Positions 41,748-52,263 are shown, counted from the stretch's first letter. The stretch: 64,000 nt of DNA from Sphingopyxis sp. YF1 (GCF_022701295.1 NZ_CP033204.1:186001-250000), one strand, 5' to 3'. Numbers and translations are program-made. The notes: generated by a model from the letters alone, not told the origin.

Positions 41748-43580
41748 ATGATGACGCGCGCCGGTCGCATCGGTATCCCGGGTCCTGCGTGCCCGCCCTT
41801 TGTCCTGCTCGACGACGCGCGCGTCGCGGGCGCCGCCGCGGCGCGACTGTTCGAGGGGCCGGTCGAACTGCTGACTGCGGATACGGCGGCGGACATTCCC
41901 GCGCTGCTCGACGCGCTGGAGGCGGCGCAGGGGCGGGGGCTGCACGCCGCGGGTTATCTTGCCTATGAAGCGGGCACGGGGCTCGCCCAGGCATGGCGCG
42001 GCCCCGCGGGAACCGCCGCGGATGCGAATGGCCCGCTCGGCTGGTTCGGCCTGTTCGAAAGGGTCGAGCGGATCGACGCCGGCGCGGTCGCCGCCTGCCT
42101 TCCCGACCCCGCCGGTGCCTGGCTCGGCCCGGTCGTCCCGGGCGTGTCGCGCGCCGACTATGTCGATGCTGTCGAACGCGTGCTGGCCTTCATCCGCGCG
42201 GGCGACATCTATCAGGCGAACCTGACCTTTCGCGCCGAGGTGGCGGCGCTCGGCAACCCGCTCGCCGTCTATGCACGGCTGCGGCGCACCGCGTGCGCCG
42301 GCTACGGCGGTTTTGTCTGGACCGGCGAACAGGCGATCGCCTCGCTGTCGCCCGAACTCTTCTTTGCGCTGCGCGGGCGCGAGGTGATCGCGCGGCCGAT
42401 GAAGGGCACCGCGGCGCGGCTGGCCGACCCCGACGCCGACGCGCACGGCGCGCGCGAACTGGCCGGGGATCCCAAGCAGCGTGCCGAAAACCTGATGATC
42501 GTCGATCTGATCCGCAACGACCTGTCGCGCGTCGCGGCGCCCGGAACGGTGAAGGTCCCGGACCTGTTCCGCGTTGAAAGCTTTCCGACGATCCACCAGC
42601 TCGTGTCCGACGTCGCTGCGACGCTGCCGGCCGCGGCGGGGGCGGTCGACGTGCTGCGCGCCGCCTTTCCCTGCGGCTCGATCACCGGCGCGCCCAAGGT
42701 GCGGGCGATGGAAATCATCGACGCGCTGGAAACGACGCCGCGCGGGCTTTACACCGGCTCGATCGGCTTTATCGAGCCCGGCGGCGACGCGGCGTTCAAT
42801 GTCGCGATCCGCACGCTGGTTTTTCCGCGCGCCGGTGCCTTGCAGGGCGCGCCGTTTCGGGCCACGCTGGGACTGGGATCGGGAATCGTCGCCGACAGCG
42901 TGCCGTCGGAAGAATGGCGCGAATGTCTGGCCAAGGGGGAATTTGTGGCGGCTGCGCGCGAGCGATTCGATCTGATCGAAACGATGCAATTCGATCCCGT
43001 CGAAGGGGTCCAGCGGCTCGAGGGGCATCTCGCGCGGATGAAGGCGAGCGCCGCGGCGCTCGGCTTCGCCTTCGACCGGCACGGCGCGCGCAACAGCCTG
43101 CAATCGGCGACCTTCCGCCTGCGCAGCGCGGCGCGGGTGCGGATGCGGCTCGCGCCGTCGGGCGCGCTCGCGATCGAGGTGACGCCGGTGCCGCGGCTCG
43201 CCGAACTGCCGGTCCCCGTCGCGGTGCGGCCCGCGCCCATGGCGGCCGACGATTTTCGCCTGACCCACAAGACCAGCCTGCGCGCGCCCTACGACGAGCT
43301 GCGCGTGGCGAGCGGCGCGCCCGAGGTGCTGTTCGTCGACGAGCCGGGCTTCGTCACCGAGGGGAGCTGGAGCAACATCTTCGTCGAGCGCGACGGCGTG
43401 CTGCTCACCCCGCCGCTGTCGCTCGGGCTGCTGCCCGGGGTGCTGCGCGCCGAGCTGATCGAAAAGGGTCGCGCGGCCGAATCGCACCTGCGCCTTGCCG
43501 ACCTTGCCGACGGTTTCTTCATCGGCAATTCGCTGCGCGGACTGGTGCCGGCGCGGCTGGCCGACGAGGTCCGAAGCTGA
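41748..43580 (+). CDS. pabB: Aminodeoxychorismate synthase component I fused to aminodeoxychorismate lyase
   Basis: Makes p-aminobenzoate for folate: 4-amino-4-deoxychorismate from chorismate, then elimination of pyruvate. 610 residues. The PabB half has RPMKGTAARLADPDADAHGA (the Lys of this motif forms the covalent intermediate in PabB; anthranilate synthase has Thr) and CGSITGAPKVRAMEII. The PabC half begins about residue 395 and has LTHKTSLRAPYDE (PLP Lys), EGSWSNIFV and GNSLRGLVPARL. A glutaminase partner (PabA) is not in the window. MTR three nt later is a possible start. Confidence 0.93.
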   Translation: MMTRAGRIGIPGPACPPFVLLDDARVAGAAAARLFEGPVELLTADTAADIPALLDALEAAQGRGLHAAGYLAYEAGTGLAQAWRGPAGTAADANGPLGWFGLFERVERIDAGAVAACLPDPAGAWLGPVVPGVSRADYVDAVERVLAFIRAGDIYQANLTFRAEVAALGNPLAVYARLRRTACAGYGGFVWTGEQAIASLSPELFFALRGREVIARPMKGTAARLADPDADAHGARELAGDPKQRAENLMIVDLIRNDLSRVAAPGTVKVPDLFRVESFPTIHQLVSDVAATLPAAAGAVDVLRAAFPCGSITGAPKVRAMEIIDALETTPRGLYTGSIGFIEPGGDAAFNVAIRTLVFPRAGALQGAPFRATLGLGSGIVADSVPSEEWRECLAKGEFVAAARERFDLIETMQFDPVEGVQRLEGHLARMKASAAALGFAFDRHGARNSLQSATFRLRSAARVRMRLAPSGALAIEVTPVPRLAELPVPVAVRPAPMAADDFRLTHKTSLRAPYDELRVASGAPEVLFVDEPGFVTEGSWSNIFVERDGVLLTPPLSLGLLPGVLRAELIEKGRAAESHLRLADLADGFFIGNSLRGLVPARLADEVRS

Positions 43581-43582
43581 TC

Positions 43583-43658
43583 GTCACCCCGGCGAAGGCC
43601 GAGGTCTCGCCGGTGCGTCCTGGCGATAGGGAGAGATCCTGGCCTTCGCCGGGATGAC
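43583..43658. repeat. Palindromic repeat GTCACCCCGGCGAAGGCC ... GGATGAC
   Basis: Arms GTCACCCCGGCGAAGGCC at 43583 and GGCCTTCGCCGGGATGAC ending 43658 with a 35-40-nt spacer containing GAGGTCTC/GAGATCCT. It begins 2 nt after the pabBC stop. A family member occurs at 36489-36583. Likely a REP-like unit; as RNA it would form a hairpin after pabBC. Confidence 0.65.
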
Positions 43659-43790
43659 GCGACGAGTTTAGGCCTGCATAGGTAAATTATCCCCGTCCCG
43701 CCTTGCGAATTGCGGGCGGAGGCTCTAGGCGCGGCCCCGCGCAATTTTCTGCCAAAACGCTTGCATCAGCACCAGTCCAGGGGACGCCAT

Positions 43791-45005
43791 ATGTCGACCT
43801 TCCCGCCCCATGTCTCGGCCGCGCTCGGCCGCATCCAGCCGTCGGCGACGCTCGCGATGACCGCGCGCGTCACCCAGCTCAAGGCCGCGGGGGTCGACGT
43901 CATCGGCCTGTCGGCGGGCGAACCCGATTTCGACACCCCCGATTTCGTCAAGGAAGCCGCGATCGAGGCGATCCGGAACGGCCAGACCAAATATACGCTG
44001 GTCGACGGCACCATCGCGCTCAAGGAAGCGATCCGCGGCAAGTTCCGCCGCGACAACGGGCTCGACTACGGGCTCGACCAGATCACCGTGAACGTCGGCG
44101 GCAAGCACACGCTGTTCAACGCGCTCGTTGCGACGGTCGATCCGGGTGACGAGGTGATCATCCCCGCGCCCTATTGGGTGAGCTACCCCGACATCGTCGC
44201 CTTCTGCGGCGGCGTTCCCGTCGTCATCGCGGCGTCGGCGGCGCAGCATTACAAGATCACCCCCGAACAGCTCGACGCGGCGATCACGCCGAAGACGCGC
44301 TGGGTGATCTTCAACTCGCCGTCGAACCCGTCGGGCGCCGCCTATTCGCCCGAGGAACTCGACGCGATCGGCGAAGTCGTCCGCCGCCACCCGCACGTCA
44401 TGGTGATGTGCGACGACATGTACGAACATGTGTGGTACGCCGATTTCGCTTTCTCGACGCTCGCGCAGCGCTGCCCCGACCTCACCGACCGCATCCTGAC
44501 CGTGAACGGCTGTTCCAAAGCCTATGCGATGACCGGCTGGCGCATCGGCTATGCCGGCGGCCCGGCGTGGCTGATCAAGGCGATCGGCAAACTCCAGTCG
44601 CAGTCGACCTCGAATCCCTGCTCGATCGCGCAGGCCGCCGCCGCCGCCGCGCTCGGCGGACCGCAGCAGTTCCTCGACGATCGCAACGCGGCGTTCCGCA
44701 AGCGCCGCGACATGGTCGTCGCGATGCTCAACGACGCGCCGGGGCTCGATTGCCCCGTCCCCGACGGCGCCTTCTACGTCTATCCCGACGCGTCGGGCTG
44801 CATGGGCAAGACGACCCCCGACGGCACGCGGATCGACAGCGACGAAGCGCTGATCGACTATTTCCTCGACTCGGCGCGCGTCGCGGCGGTGCACGGCGGC
44901 GCCTTCGGCCTGTCGCCGGCGTTCCGCGTTTCCTATGCGACGTCGGAAGCGGTGCTCAAGGAAGCGTGCGTGCGCATCCAGCAGGCGTGTGCCGCGTTGC
45001 GCTGA
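43791..45005 (+). CDS. Pyridoxal-phosphate aminotransferase, aspartate aminotransferase type
   Basis: Class I aminotransferase, 404 residues, probably aspartate/2-oxoglutarate (subgroup I-gamma/I-beta as in Rhizobium AatA). LSAGEPDFDTPDFVKEAA near residue 37, FNSPSNPSGAAYSPEEL near residue 180, and the PLP Lys in NGCSKAYAMTGWRIGYAGG near residue 240. C-terminal Arg in FGLSPAFRVSYATSE binds the alpha-carboxylate. ATG at 43791 gives the conserved start. Followed by a strong hairpin at 45013. Confidence 0.92.
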   Translation: MSTFPPHVSAALGRIQPSATLAMTARVTQLKAAGVDVIGLSAGEPDFDTPDFVKEAAIEAIRNGQTKYTLVDGTIALKEAIRGKFRRDNGLDYGLDQITVNVGGKHTLFNALVATVDPGDEVIIPAPYWVSYPDIVAFCGGVPVVIAASAAQHYKITPEQLDAAITPKTRWVIFNSPSNPSGAAYSPEELDAIGEVVRRHPHVMVMCDDMYEHVWYADFAFSTLAQRCPDLTDRILTVNGCSKAYAMTGWRIGYAGGPAWLIKAIGKLQSQSTSNPCSIAQAAAAAALGGPQQFLDDRNAAFRKRRDMVVAMLNDAPGLDCPVPDGAFYVYPDASGCMGKTTPDGTRIDSDEALIDYFLDSARVAAVHGGAFGLSPAFRVSYATSEAVLKEACVRIQQACAALR

Positions 45006-45012
45006 CCGGATG

Positions 45013-45036
45013 CCCCCTCCCGTCGGCGGGAGGGGG
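45013..45036 (+). terminator. Hairpin terminator after the aminotransferase
   Basis: Perfect 10-bp stem CCCCCTCCCG / CGGGAGGGGG with a TCGG loop, 7 nt after the stop codon. Lacks a T run. The rest of the gap to 45174 has no identified element; GGTTCACCGG at 45062 is a small palindrome. Confidence 0.55.
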
Positions 45037-45174
45037 TGGCACGCTGAACCCTGCCCGACGATCCGGTTCACCGGAAAGTAAGCCCTGATGCCTAAAGGTG
45101 ACCATCATCACTGACGGACGGTCCGGGGCGCGCCATATCGTCGGTATCCGAACGACAGACAAGAAGAGGTTCCG

Positions 45175-45282
45175 ATGCTCTCCATGCTCCGCTCCGACTG
45201 GTTTCTGACCATGCTCGCCGGCTTCGCGATCGGTGCCCTGTACGTCGTGACGCAGCAGCCGGCGTTCGCGATGCCGCTGTGA
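45175..45282 (+). CDS. 35-residue membrane peptide upstream of msrA
   Basis: Starts at ATG 45175 after AAGAGG. Sequence MLSMLRSDWFLTMLAGFAIG then ALYVVTQQPAFAMPL: one hydrophobic helix from about residue 9 to 27 with a short tail. Its TGA overlaps the GTG of msrA (GTGA), so it would couple msrA translation. I do not recognise a family. The overlap, ribosome site and membrane segment argue for a real small gene, though it might be simply a leader. Confidence 0.6.
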   Translation: MLSMLRSDWFLTMLAGFAIGALYVVTQQPAFAMPL

Positions 45283-45953
45283 CGCGGCCGCGGCGCCCGG
45301 TCGCCGCGACGGTCGCGGTGGCGCTGCTCGCGGCGTGCGCGCCGGTGCAGGCCGAAAGCGCCGTCAAGCTCCCCGCGGCTGCCTTCGATCCCGCGGTAAA
45401 GGTCAAGCGGGCGACGGCCGTGCTCGCCGGCGGCTGCTTCTGGGGCGTCGAGGGCGTCTTCGAACATGTCGAGGGCGTGATCTCGGTCGAATCGGGCTAT
45501 CATGGCGGCAGCGCCGCGACCGCGCGCTACGAGCTGACCCACGACGGTACGTCGGGCCACGCCGAGGCGGTCCGGATCGTCTATGATCCGACACGGATCA
45601 GCTACGGCACGCTGCTCCGGATTCTTTTCTCGGTGATCGCCGACCCGACGCTCAAGGATCGCCAGGGCCCCGACGTCGGCCGCCAGTATCGCGCCGCGAT
45701 CGTCCCGCTCGATGCGACGCAGCGGCAGGTCGCGACCGCCTATCTCGCGCAGATCGGCAAGGGCGGCTATTTCCGGCGGCCGCTCGTGGTCCCCGTCGAG
45801 CGCTACCGGGCCTTCTATCGCGCCGAGGCGAATCATCAGGATTTCATGAAGCGCAATCCGGGCAATGGTTATATCGTCCGCTGGGACGCCCCGAAGCTTG
45901 CGGCGTTCAAAAGCCTCTATCCGGGGCTCGTCCGGCGCGCTCCCGCGCCCTGA
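45279..45953 (+). CDS. msrA: Peptide methionine-(S)-sulfoxide reductase, lipoprotein form
   Basis: Repairs oxidised methionines. 224 residues. N-terminal signal with lipobox LAAC (Cys20) puts it on a membrane in the periplasm, unlike cytoplasmic MsrA. The catalytic Cys is Cys53 in LAGGCFWGVEG, followed by ESGYHGGSA. No other Cys is present outside the lipobox, so it has no recycling cysteine and must be reduced by an external thiol or partner. GTG start overlaps the small upstream peptide. No msrB nearby. Confidence 0.9.
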   Translation: MTRPRRPVAATVAVALLAACAPVQAESAVKLPAAAFDPAVKVKRATAVLAGGCFWGVEGVFEHVEGVISVESGYHGGSAATARYELTHDGTSGHAEAVRIVYDPTRISYGTLLRILFSVIADPTLKDRQGPDVGRQYRAAIVPLDATQRQVATAYLAQIGKGGYFRRPLVVPVERYRAFYRAEANHQDFMKRNPGNGYIVRWDAPKLAAFKSLYPGLVRRAPAP

Positions 45954-46067
45954 ATCGGCCGGGTTCCGCCGCTCACCGTGCGGGAGGAATCGTTCGTCGC
46001 AAATCACTGGTCGCCGCATCCGGGCTGCGGGACGAAGGAGACCGGCCAAAAGGGGCCGGGGGACAGA

Positions 46068-46100
46068 ATGACGGTCGCAACCGCCTCGGGGTTTGAATGA
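46068..46100 (+). other. Possible 10-residue leader ORF before the serine hydrolase
   Basis: ATG at 46068 has GGGGGACAGA directly before it and reads MTVATASGFE to a TGA which overlaps the start codon of the next gene (ATGA). A hairpin CCGGCC-AAAAG-GGGCCGG at 46042-46059 lies just upstream. This could be a translational coupler, since the gene's own ribosome site is poor. No known leader resembles it. Confidence 0.4.
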
Positions 46101-47236
46101 AGGTTCAATGGTCAGGCAAGCCGCTGCTTGCCGTGGTGACGAGCGCGGTGGTGCTCGCGGGATGTGTCAGCAGCGCCGCCATCGTGCCGACGCCGCGCGA
46201 AGCGCAGCCGGTACGCAATCCGGCGGGTGCGGTCAGCGTGCCGATCGGTCCGCCGGTGCGCAGCGCGACCCCTGCGCCGCAGCTTTCCGCCGATCCGGGT
46301 TTCCGGCGGGCGCCCGCGGGGCTCAGCGATCGCATCGCCCAGATATGGAAGGCCTTTCCCGGCAAGACCGGTATCGCGGTGCAGCGCATCGACGGCGAAT
46401 GGGCGATCGCGCAGCGCGGCGGCGAGCTGTTCCCGCAACAGAGTGTGTCAAAACTCTGGGTGACACTGGCGGTGCTCGACGCGGTCGATCAGGGGCGCCT
46501 GACGCTCGACCAGCGCGTGCGCATCGGGCCTGAGGATCTGACGCTGTTCCACCAGCCGCTGGCGGCGCGCGTGCGGTCCGAAGGCTCGGTGACGATGAGC
46601 GTGCGCGACCTCATCGAAACCGCGATCACGCACAGCGACAATACCGCGAACGACAGCCTGCTGCGCACCGTCGGCGGACCCGACGCGGTGCGGCGCTTCA
46701 TCGCCAAAAAGGATCTCGGGGCGATCCGTTTCGGCCCCGGCGAGCGGTTGCTCCAGAGCGGCATCGCGGGGCTCAAATGGCAGCAGGCCTATTCGGTCGG
46801 GCGCGCTTTCCAGACCGCGCGTGCGGCGCTGCCCGATGCGACGCGCAAGGCGGCGATGGACGCCTATCGCAGCGATCCGATGGACGGCGCGAGCCCCGCG
46901 GCGATCGCGGCCGCGCTGACGCGCCTCGCGCGCGGCACCTTGCTGTCGCCCGATTCGACGCAATATCTGCTCGGCGTGATGAGCCGGACAAAGAGCGGGC
47001 CGCAGCGGCTCAAGGCCGGCCTGCCGGCGGGCTGGAGCTTCCTGCACAAGACCGGGACGGGGCAGGATTTCAGGGGCATGACCGCGGGCTATAACGACAT
47101 CGGCATCGCGACGGCGCCCGACGGCACGCGATATGCGATCGTCGTGATGATGGGGGAGGCCAGCTCGCCGATCCCCGCGCGCATGGCGACGATGCAGTCG
47201 GTATCGCGCGCCGTCGCCGAATTTCACGGCCGCTGA
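46097..47236 (+). CDS. Class A beta-lactamase-like serine hydrolase, predicted lipoprotein
   Basis: 379 residues. Lipoprotein signal MKVQWSGKPLLAVVTSAVVL with lipobox AGC (Cys23), then a ~50-residue Pro/Ala linker. The catalytic elements of the penicillin-recognising fold are all there: S116-VSK119 (SxxK), THSDNTAND (S180-D181-N182) and FLHKTGTG (KTG) around residue 320. GERLLQ may stand for the Glu166 ExxLN loop. It is longer than common class A enzymes because of the linker. Could be a lactamase or another serine hydrolase; resistance is not shown. Confidence 0.85.
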   Translation: MKVQWSGKPLLAVVTSAVVLAGCVSSAAIVPTPREAQPVRNPAGAVSVPIGPPVRSATPAPQLSADPGFRRAPAGLSDRIAQIWKAFPGKTGIAVQRIDGEWAIAQRGGELFPQQSVSKLWVTLAVLDAVDQGRLTLDQRVRIGPEDLTLFHQPLAARVRSEGSVTMSVRDLIETAITHSDNTANDSLLRTVGGPDAVRRFIAKKDLGAIRFGPGERLLQSGIAGLKWQQAYSVGRAFQTARAALPDATRKAAMDAYRSDPMDGASPAAIAAALTRLARGTLLSPDSTQYLLGVMSRTKSGPQRLKAGLPAGWSFLHKTGTGQDFRGMTAGYNDIGIATAPDGTRYAIVVMMGEASSPIPARMATMQSVSRAVAEFHGR

Positions 47237-47256
47237 TCGTCCGTCGATGGGGCGGA

Positions 47257-47277
47257 CCCCGCCGCTTGTCGGCGGGG
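47257..47277 (+). terminator. Hairpin after serine hydrolase
   Basis: Stem CCCCGCCG / CGGCGGGG with a 5-nt loop, 20 nt after the stop codon, followed by GCGGCTTCCTT. Weak T content, so terminator activity is likely but not certain. Confidence 0.5.
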
Positions 47278-47375
47278 GCGGCTTCCTTCCGCGCCGAAGC
47301 GGAGCGGCGGGCGTTTCGGCAATCCGGCGCGAACGGGGTTTGGGAAAGTCCGTCGCTCCCCTATAGGCGGTCGGC

Positions 47376-47684
47376 ATGAAATATCTGACCCTCTCTGTCC
47401 TCGCTGCGCTGACTCTCGCCGGTTGCGCGACGCCCGAAACCCGGCTGCGCACGGGGCTCCACAATGCCGGGCTGTCCGAAGCGATGTCGGCGTGCATGGC
47501 CGAACGCATGGTCGACCGGCTGTCGCTGGTCCAGCTTCGCCGCCTTTCGGCGCTCGGCAGTCTCAAGGACAAGCGGATCGCCGACCTGTCGCTCGACCAG
47601 TTCCTGCGCAAGGTCCGCGCGCTCAAGGACCCGGAGATATTGGCGGTATCGACGAGTTCGGCCGCGCTCTGCGCTTTGCGCTGA
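47376..47684 (+). CDS. Small lipoprotein
   Basis: 102 residues. Signal MKYLTLSVLAALTLAGCATP with lipobox LAGC (Cys17), then a short helical domain: LRTGLHNAGLSEAMSACMAE, SLVQLRRLSALGSLKD and DQFLRKVRALKDPEILAV. Two further Cys. I do not recognise the domain. It stands alone between the serine hydrolase and sucC. Confidence 0.68.
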   Translation: MKYLTLSVLAALTLAGCATPETRLRTGLHNAGLSEAMSACMAERMVDRLSLVQLRRLSALGSLKDKRIADLSLDQFLRKVRALKDPEILAVSTSSAALCALR

Positions 47685-47810
47685 TCAAGAAATTCTGTCG
47701 ATGAATTGCGACCGCGGCTGGCGCCCTAGGGGGTAGCCTTGCCGCGAAACTTGTGCTTAGGCGGCGCCGATCATCTCCCCCTTCCAGAGTCGAAAGGCCC
47801 GGCAGACCTC

Positions 47811-49019
<1,209 letters not shown>

Positions 49020-49141
49020 CAAAGAACCCTCTCCCCGGGGAAGGCAGCGAGATTTGCGAATGCGTTCGCTGATCGCAGCGGCGGGGGCGGCAACGACCGT
49101 CCCTCGCCAACCGACCGGGTCTCCGGAGCCGGTCGTCCTGA

Positions 49142-49161
49142 CCTCTCCCCTGCGGGAGAGG
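49142..49161 (+). terminator. Hairpin between sucC and etfB
   Basis: CCTCTCCC-CTGC-GGGAGAGG. It lies about 120 nt after sucC. The stretch 49020-49177 also has AACCCTCTCCCCGGGG at 49024, part of the same palindromic pattern. No T tract. Confidence 0.35.
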
Positions 49162-49177
49162 CCCAAGGGACTGCTGG

Positions 49178-49199
49178 TTGACGTTTACGTAAACGCCAA
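49178..49199. promoter_or_regulatory. 22-bp near-palindrome, candidate operator of etfBA
   Basis: TTGACGTTTACGTAAACG followed by CCAA: a 22-bp inverted repeat with a single mismatched pair, 41 nt upstream of the etfB ATG. It contains TTGACG, which could serve as a -35 box. The half site is shared with the palindrome in front of the quinoprotein gene (22737). Confidence 0.62.
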
Positions 49200-49240
49200 T
49201 TATGGCGCGGTGCACAATTTTTGAGAGGAGCTGAAAAGCC

Positions 49241-49990
49241 ATGAAGATCCTCGTTCCCGTGAAGCGGGTTCTTGATTACAATGTGAAGCCACGTGTGAAG
49301 GCGGACGGCAGCGGCGTTGATTTGTCGAATGTGAAGATGTCGATGAACCCGTTCGACGAGATCGGGATCGAGGAAGCGATCCGCCTGAAGGAAAAGGGCG
49401 TTGCGACCGAGGTTGTCGCGGTGTCGGTGGGTCCGGCGAAGGCGCAGGAAACGCTGCGCACGGCGCTGGCGATGGGCGCCGACCGCGCGATCCTCGTCCA
49501 GACCGACGATGAGGTCGAGCCGCTGGCGCTCGCGAAGATCTTCAAGGCGATCGCCGACGCCGAAGCGCCGGGTCTTGTGATCCTCGGCAAGCAGGCGATC
49601 GACGGCGACAACAACCAGACCGGCCAGATGCTCGCCGCGCTGACCGGCTGGGCGCAGGGCACCTTTGCCAGCGCGGTCGCGGTCGAGGGCGATCATGTCG
49701 CCGTCACCCGCGAAGTCGACGGCGGCCTCGAGACGGTGAAGCTCAAGCTTCCCGCGATCGTCACCACCGACCTGCGCCTCAACGAGCCGCGCTACGCGTC
49801 GCTGCCGAACATCATGAAGGCGAAGTCGAAGCCGCTCGATACCAAATCGCCCGCCGATTACGGCGTCGACACGGCGCCGCGCGTCAAGACGGTCAAGGTG
49901 TCGGAACCGCCCGTCCGCTCGGCCGGCGTCAAGGTCGCCGATGTCGATGAACTGGTTGCCAAGCTCAAGGCGATGGGAGTGCATTCATGA
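49241..49990 (+). CDS. etfB: Electron transfer flavoprotein beta subunit
   Basis: Takes electrons with EtfA from acyl-CoA dehydrogenases to the quinone pool via ETF-QO. 249 residues, usual size. [20 protein letters not shown] at the start, [40 protein letters not shown] (AMP/FAD-phosphate region) and [28 protein letters not shown] precedes the ATG. ATGA overlap with etfA. Confidence 0.96.
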   Translation: MKILVPVKRVLDYNVKPRVKADGSGVDLSNVKMSMNPFDEIGIEEAIRLKEKGVATEVVAVSVGPAKAQETLRTALAMGADRAILVQTDDEVEPLALAKIFKAIADAEAPGLVILGKQAIDGDNNQTGQMLAALTGWAQGTFASAVAVEGDHVAVTREVDGGLETVKLKLPAIVTTDLRLNEPRYASLPNIMKAKSKPLDTKSPADYGVDTAPRVKTVKVSEPPVRSAGVKVADVDELVAKLKAMGVHS

Positions 49991-50916
49991 AAACGCTCGT
50001 TTGGGTCGAACATGACGGCAGCGCCGTCAAGGACGCCACGCTCGCCGCGGTGACCGCCGCCTCGAAGCTCGGCGAAGTCCATCTGCTCGTCGCAGGGAGC
50101 GGCGTCGACGGCGTCGCCGCTGCCGCCGCCGGGATCGCGGGCGTCGGCAAGGTGCATGTCGCCGACAATGCCGCCTTCGCGCATAACCTGCCCGAGAATA
50201 TCGCGCCGCTCGTCGCCGACCTCATGGCGAGCCACGACGCGTTCGTCGTGCCCGCGACGACGACCGGCAAGAATATCGCGCCGCGCGTCGCCGCGCTGCT
50301 CGACGTGATGCAGATCTCGGAAATCCTGTCGGTCGAGGGTCCCAAGACCTTCACCCGCCCGATCTACGCCGGCAACGCGATCGCGACCGTCGAAAGCTCG
50401 GACGCGAAGCTGGTCCTGACCGTGCGCGGCACCGCCTTCGAAAAGGCCGCCGGCACCGGCGGTTCGGGCAGTGTGGAAGCCGTGAGCGCGGGCGGTGACG
50501 CCGGCCTCTCGAGCTTCGTCGGCGCCGAGATCGCCAAGCAGGATCGCCCCGAGCTCACCTCGGCGAAGATCATCGTCTCGGGCGGGCGCGCGCTCGGATC
50601 GAGCGAGAAATATCAGGAAGTCATCGTTCCGCTCGCCGACAAGCTCGGCGCCGCGCTCGGCGCCAGCCGCGCCGCGGTCGACGCGGGCTATGTCCCCAAC
50701 GACTATCAGGTCGGCCAGACCGGCAAGATCGTCGCGCCGGAGGTCTATTTCGCGATCGGCATCTCGGGCGCGATCCAGCATCTCGCCGGCATGAAGGACA
50801 GCAAGACCATCGTCGCGATCAACAAGGATGAGGACGCCCCCATCTTCCAGGTCGCCGACTTCGGCCTCGTCGCCGATCTCTTCAACGCCGTCCCGGAACT
50901 CACCGGGAAGATCTGA
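49987..50916 (+). CDS. etfA: Electron transfer flavoprotein alpha subunit
   Basis: Binds the redox FAD of the ETF heterodimer. 309 residues. N-terminal [23 protein letters not shown]-binding region [20 protein letters not shown] (near residue 198), [20 protein letters not shown] and [20 protein letters not shown], the classic ETF-alpha signature. Start overlaps the etfB stop. It would serve the acyl-CoA dehydrogenase at 56350. Confidence 0.96.
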   Translation: MKTLVWVEHDGSAVKDATLAAVTAASKLGEVHLLVAGSGVDGVAAAAAGIAGVGKVHVADNAAFAHNLPENIAPLVADLMASHDAFVVPATTTGKNIAPRVAALLDVMQISEILSVEGPKTFTRPIYAGNAIATVESSDAKLVLTVRGTAFEKAAGTGGSGSVEAVSAGGDAGLSSFVGAEIAKQDRPELTSAKIIVSGGRALGSSEKYQEVIVPLADKLGAALGASRAAVDAGYVPNDYQVGQTGKIVAPEVYFAIGISGAIQHLAGMKDSKTIVAINKDEDAPIFQVADFGLVADLFNAVPELTGKI

Positions 50917-50922
50917 CCGGGC

Positions 50923-52263
50923 ATGACCGGCGATCGTCCCGGGATGCCCGGACTGGGCGACGCGCCGTTCAATGCCGGCGGGCGCCGGGCAACGCGGAAC
51001 GATGATCATCGCGAAACGGTCGGGGGCGATGACGCCCTCGACCGCTCGTTGATTCTGGCGAGCGTCGCGCGCGATGCCCGGCTCGACAAGAAATTCCTGC
51101 TCCTGATCATCCTCGCCGCCGCGATCGCGACGCTCGGGCTGCTGCAAAGCTCGACCGCGGTCGTGATCGGCGCGATGCTCGTGTCGCCGCTGATGGGCCC
51201 GATCATGGGGCTCGGCTTCGGGCTCGCGACGATCGAAAGCAGCCTGATCAAGCGCTCGCTGGTGACGCTGGCTGCCGGTATGGCGGTCGCCGTCGTCGTC
51301 GCCATGCTGATCATCTGGGTCTCGCCGATCCAGGACGTCACCGCCGAATTGCGTGCGCGGACGCAGCCGACGCTGCTCGACCTCGGCGTCGCGGTCGTCG
51401 GCGGCATCGCGGGCGTCTATGCGATCATGCGCAAGCTCTCGGGGGTGATGGTCGGCGTGGCGATCGCCACCGCGCTCGTTCCGCCGCTTTCGACCGTGGG
51501 GTTCGGGCTGGTGACGGGGCGCCCCGACTTCGCGCTCGGCGCCGCGCTGCTGTTTCTCACCAACACGCTGGCGATTGCTTTCGCCGCGACGATCGTCGCG
51601 CGGCTCAACCATTTCGGCCCGTCGCTGACCCCCCAGCACACCGCGATGCAGGTCGTCGGCATCGTTGTCACGCTGGGAATCCTCTCGATCCCCCTGGCAC
51701 TGTCGCTCAACGACATCGCGCGCGAGATCCGGGCGCGCACGATGGTGCAGTCCGAACTCGACCGGATGCTGGGCGCCTCCGACCGGATCGACAGCCTGAA
51801 CGTGCGCCTCGACGGCGATACCGTCGCGGTCGACGGGGTGGTGCTCGTCGATCATTATGCAGGGCGTCTCAACAATGCGCTCGCCGAGGCGGTGCGCCGC
51901 GATCTCGACCGCAATGCGCGGATCAGCATCGTCCAGCTGCGCCAGCAGACCAACGCCGCGGTGCAGTTCGAGGAACGGCTGAACCAGCGTCTTGCGGCGC
52001 TCGAACGCCGCGACGAGGACAGCCGCGCGATCCTGGCCGAACTGATCGTGGGCGGGCTGGTCCCGCGCGACGAGATCCTCGTCGACGGGCAGGCGCGCCG
52101 CGTCGTCGTGCGCCGCGACCGCGAGGATGAAGGCGAACAGGTCGCCGCCGCGATCGACCGGATCATGGCGAGCGCGCAGGCCGCTCATCCGCAATGGCTG
52201 ATCCAGAACGGCGCGCTCAGCGACGCGGCGGCGGAGGAAGCCGCTGCACCCGCGACGCCCTGA
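50923..52263 (+). CDS. DUF389 membrane protein
   Basis: 446 residues. After a 45-residue soluble N-terminus six or so membrane segments follow: [40 protein letters not shown] (a family hallmark), [40 protein letters not shown] and [20 protein letters not shown]. The C-terminal third is soluble and coiled ([20 protein letters not shown]). DUF389 (TIGR00341-type) proteins have no firmly known role. It starts 6 nt after etfA but is probably unrelated in function. Confidence 0.85.
   Translation: MTGDRPGMPGLGDAPFNAGGRRATRNDDHRETVGGDDALDRSLILASVARDARLDKKFLLLIILAAAIATLGLLQSSTAVVIGAMLVSPLMGPIMGLGFGLATIESSLIKRSLVTLAAGMAVAVVVAMLIIWVSPIQDVTAELRARTQPTLLDLGVAVVGGIAGVYAIMRKLSGVMVGVAIATALVPPLSTVGFGLVTGRPDFALGAALLFLTNTLAIAFAATIVARLNHFGPSLTPQHTAMQVVGIVVTLGILSIPLALSLNDIAREIRARTMVQSELDRMLGASDRIDSLNVRLDGDTVAVDGVVLVDHYAGRLNNALAEAVRRDLDRNARISIVQLRQQTNAAVQFEERLNQRLAALERRDEDSRAILAELIVGGLVPRDEILVDGQARRVVVRRDREDEGEQVAAAIDRIMASAQAAHPQWLIQNGALSDAAAEEAAAPATP

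Noticed and set aside
41148..43487. 779-codon reverse open frame opposite pabBC
   Set aside because: Antisense shadow; all PabB and PabC motifs are on the forward strand.
45040..45174. Possible riboswitch in front of msrA
   Set aside because: GGTTCACCGG and nearby short pairings do not form a known riboswitch core such as SAM-II.
49858..52194. 778-codon reverse open frame opposite etfA and the DUF389 gene
   Set aside because: Low-complexity Arg/Asp-rich chain without family resemblance; forward genes are secure.
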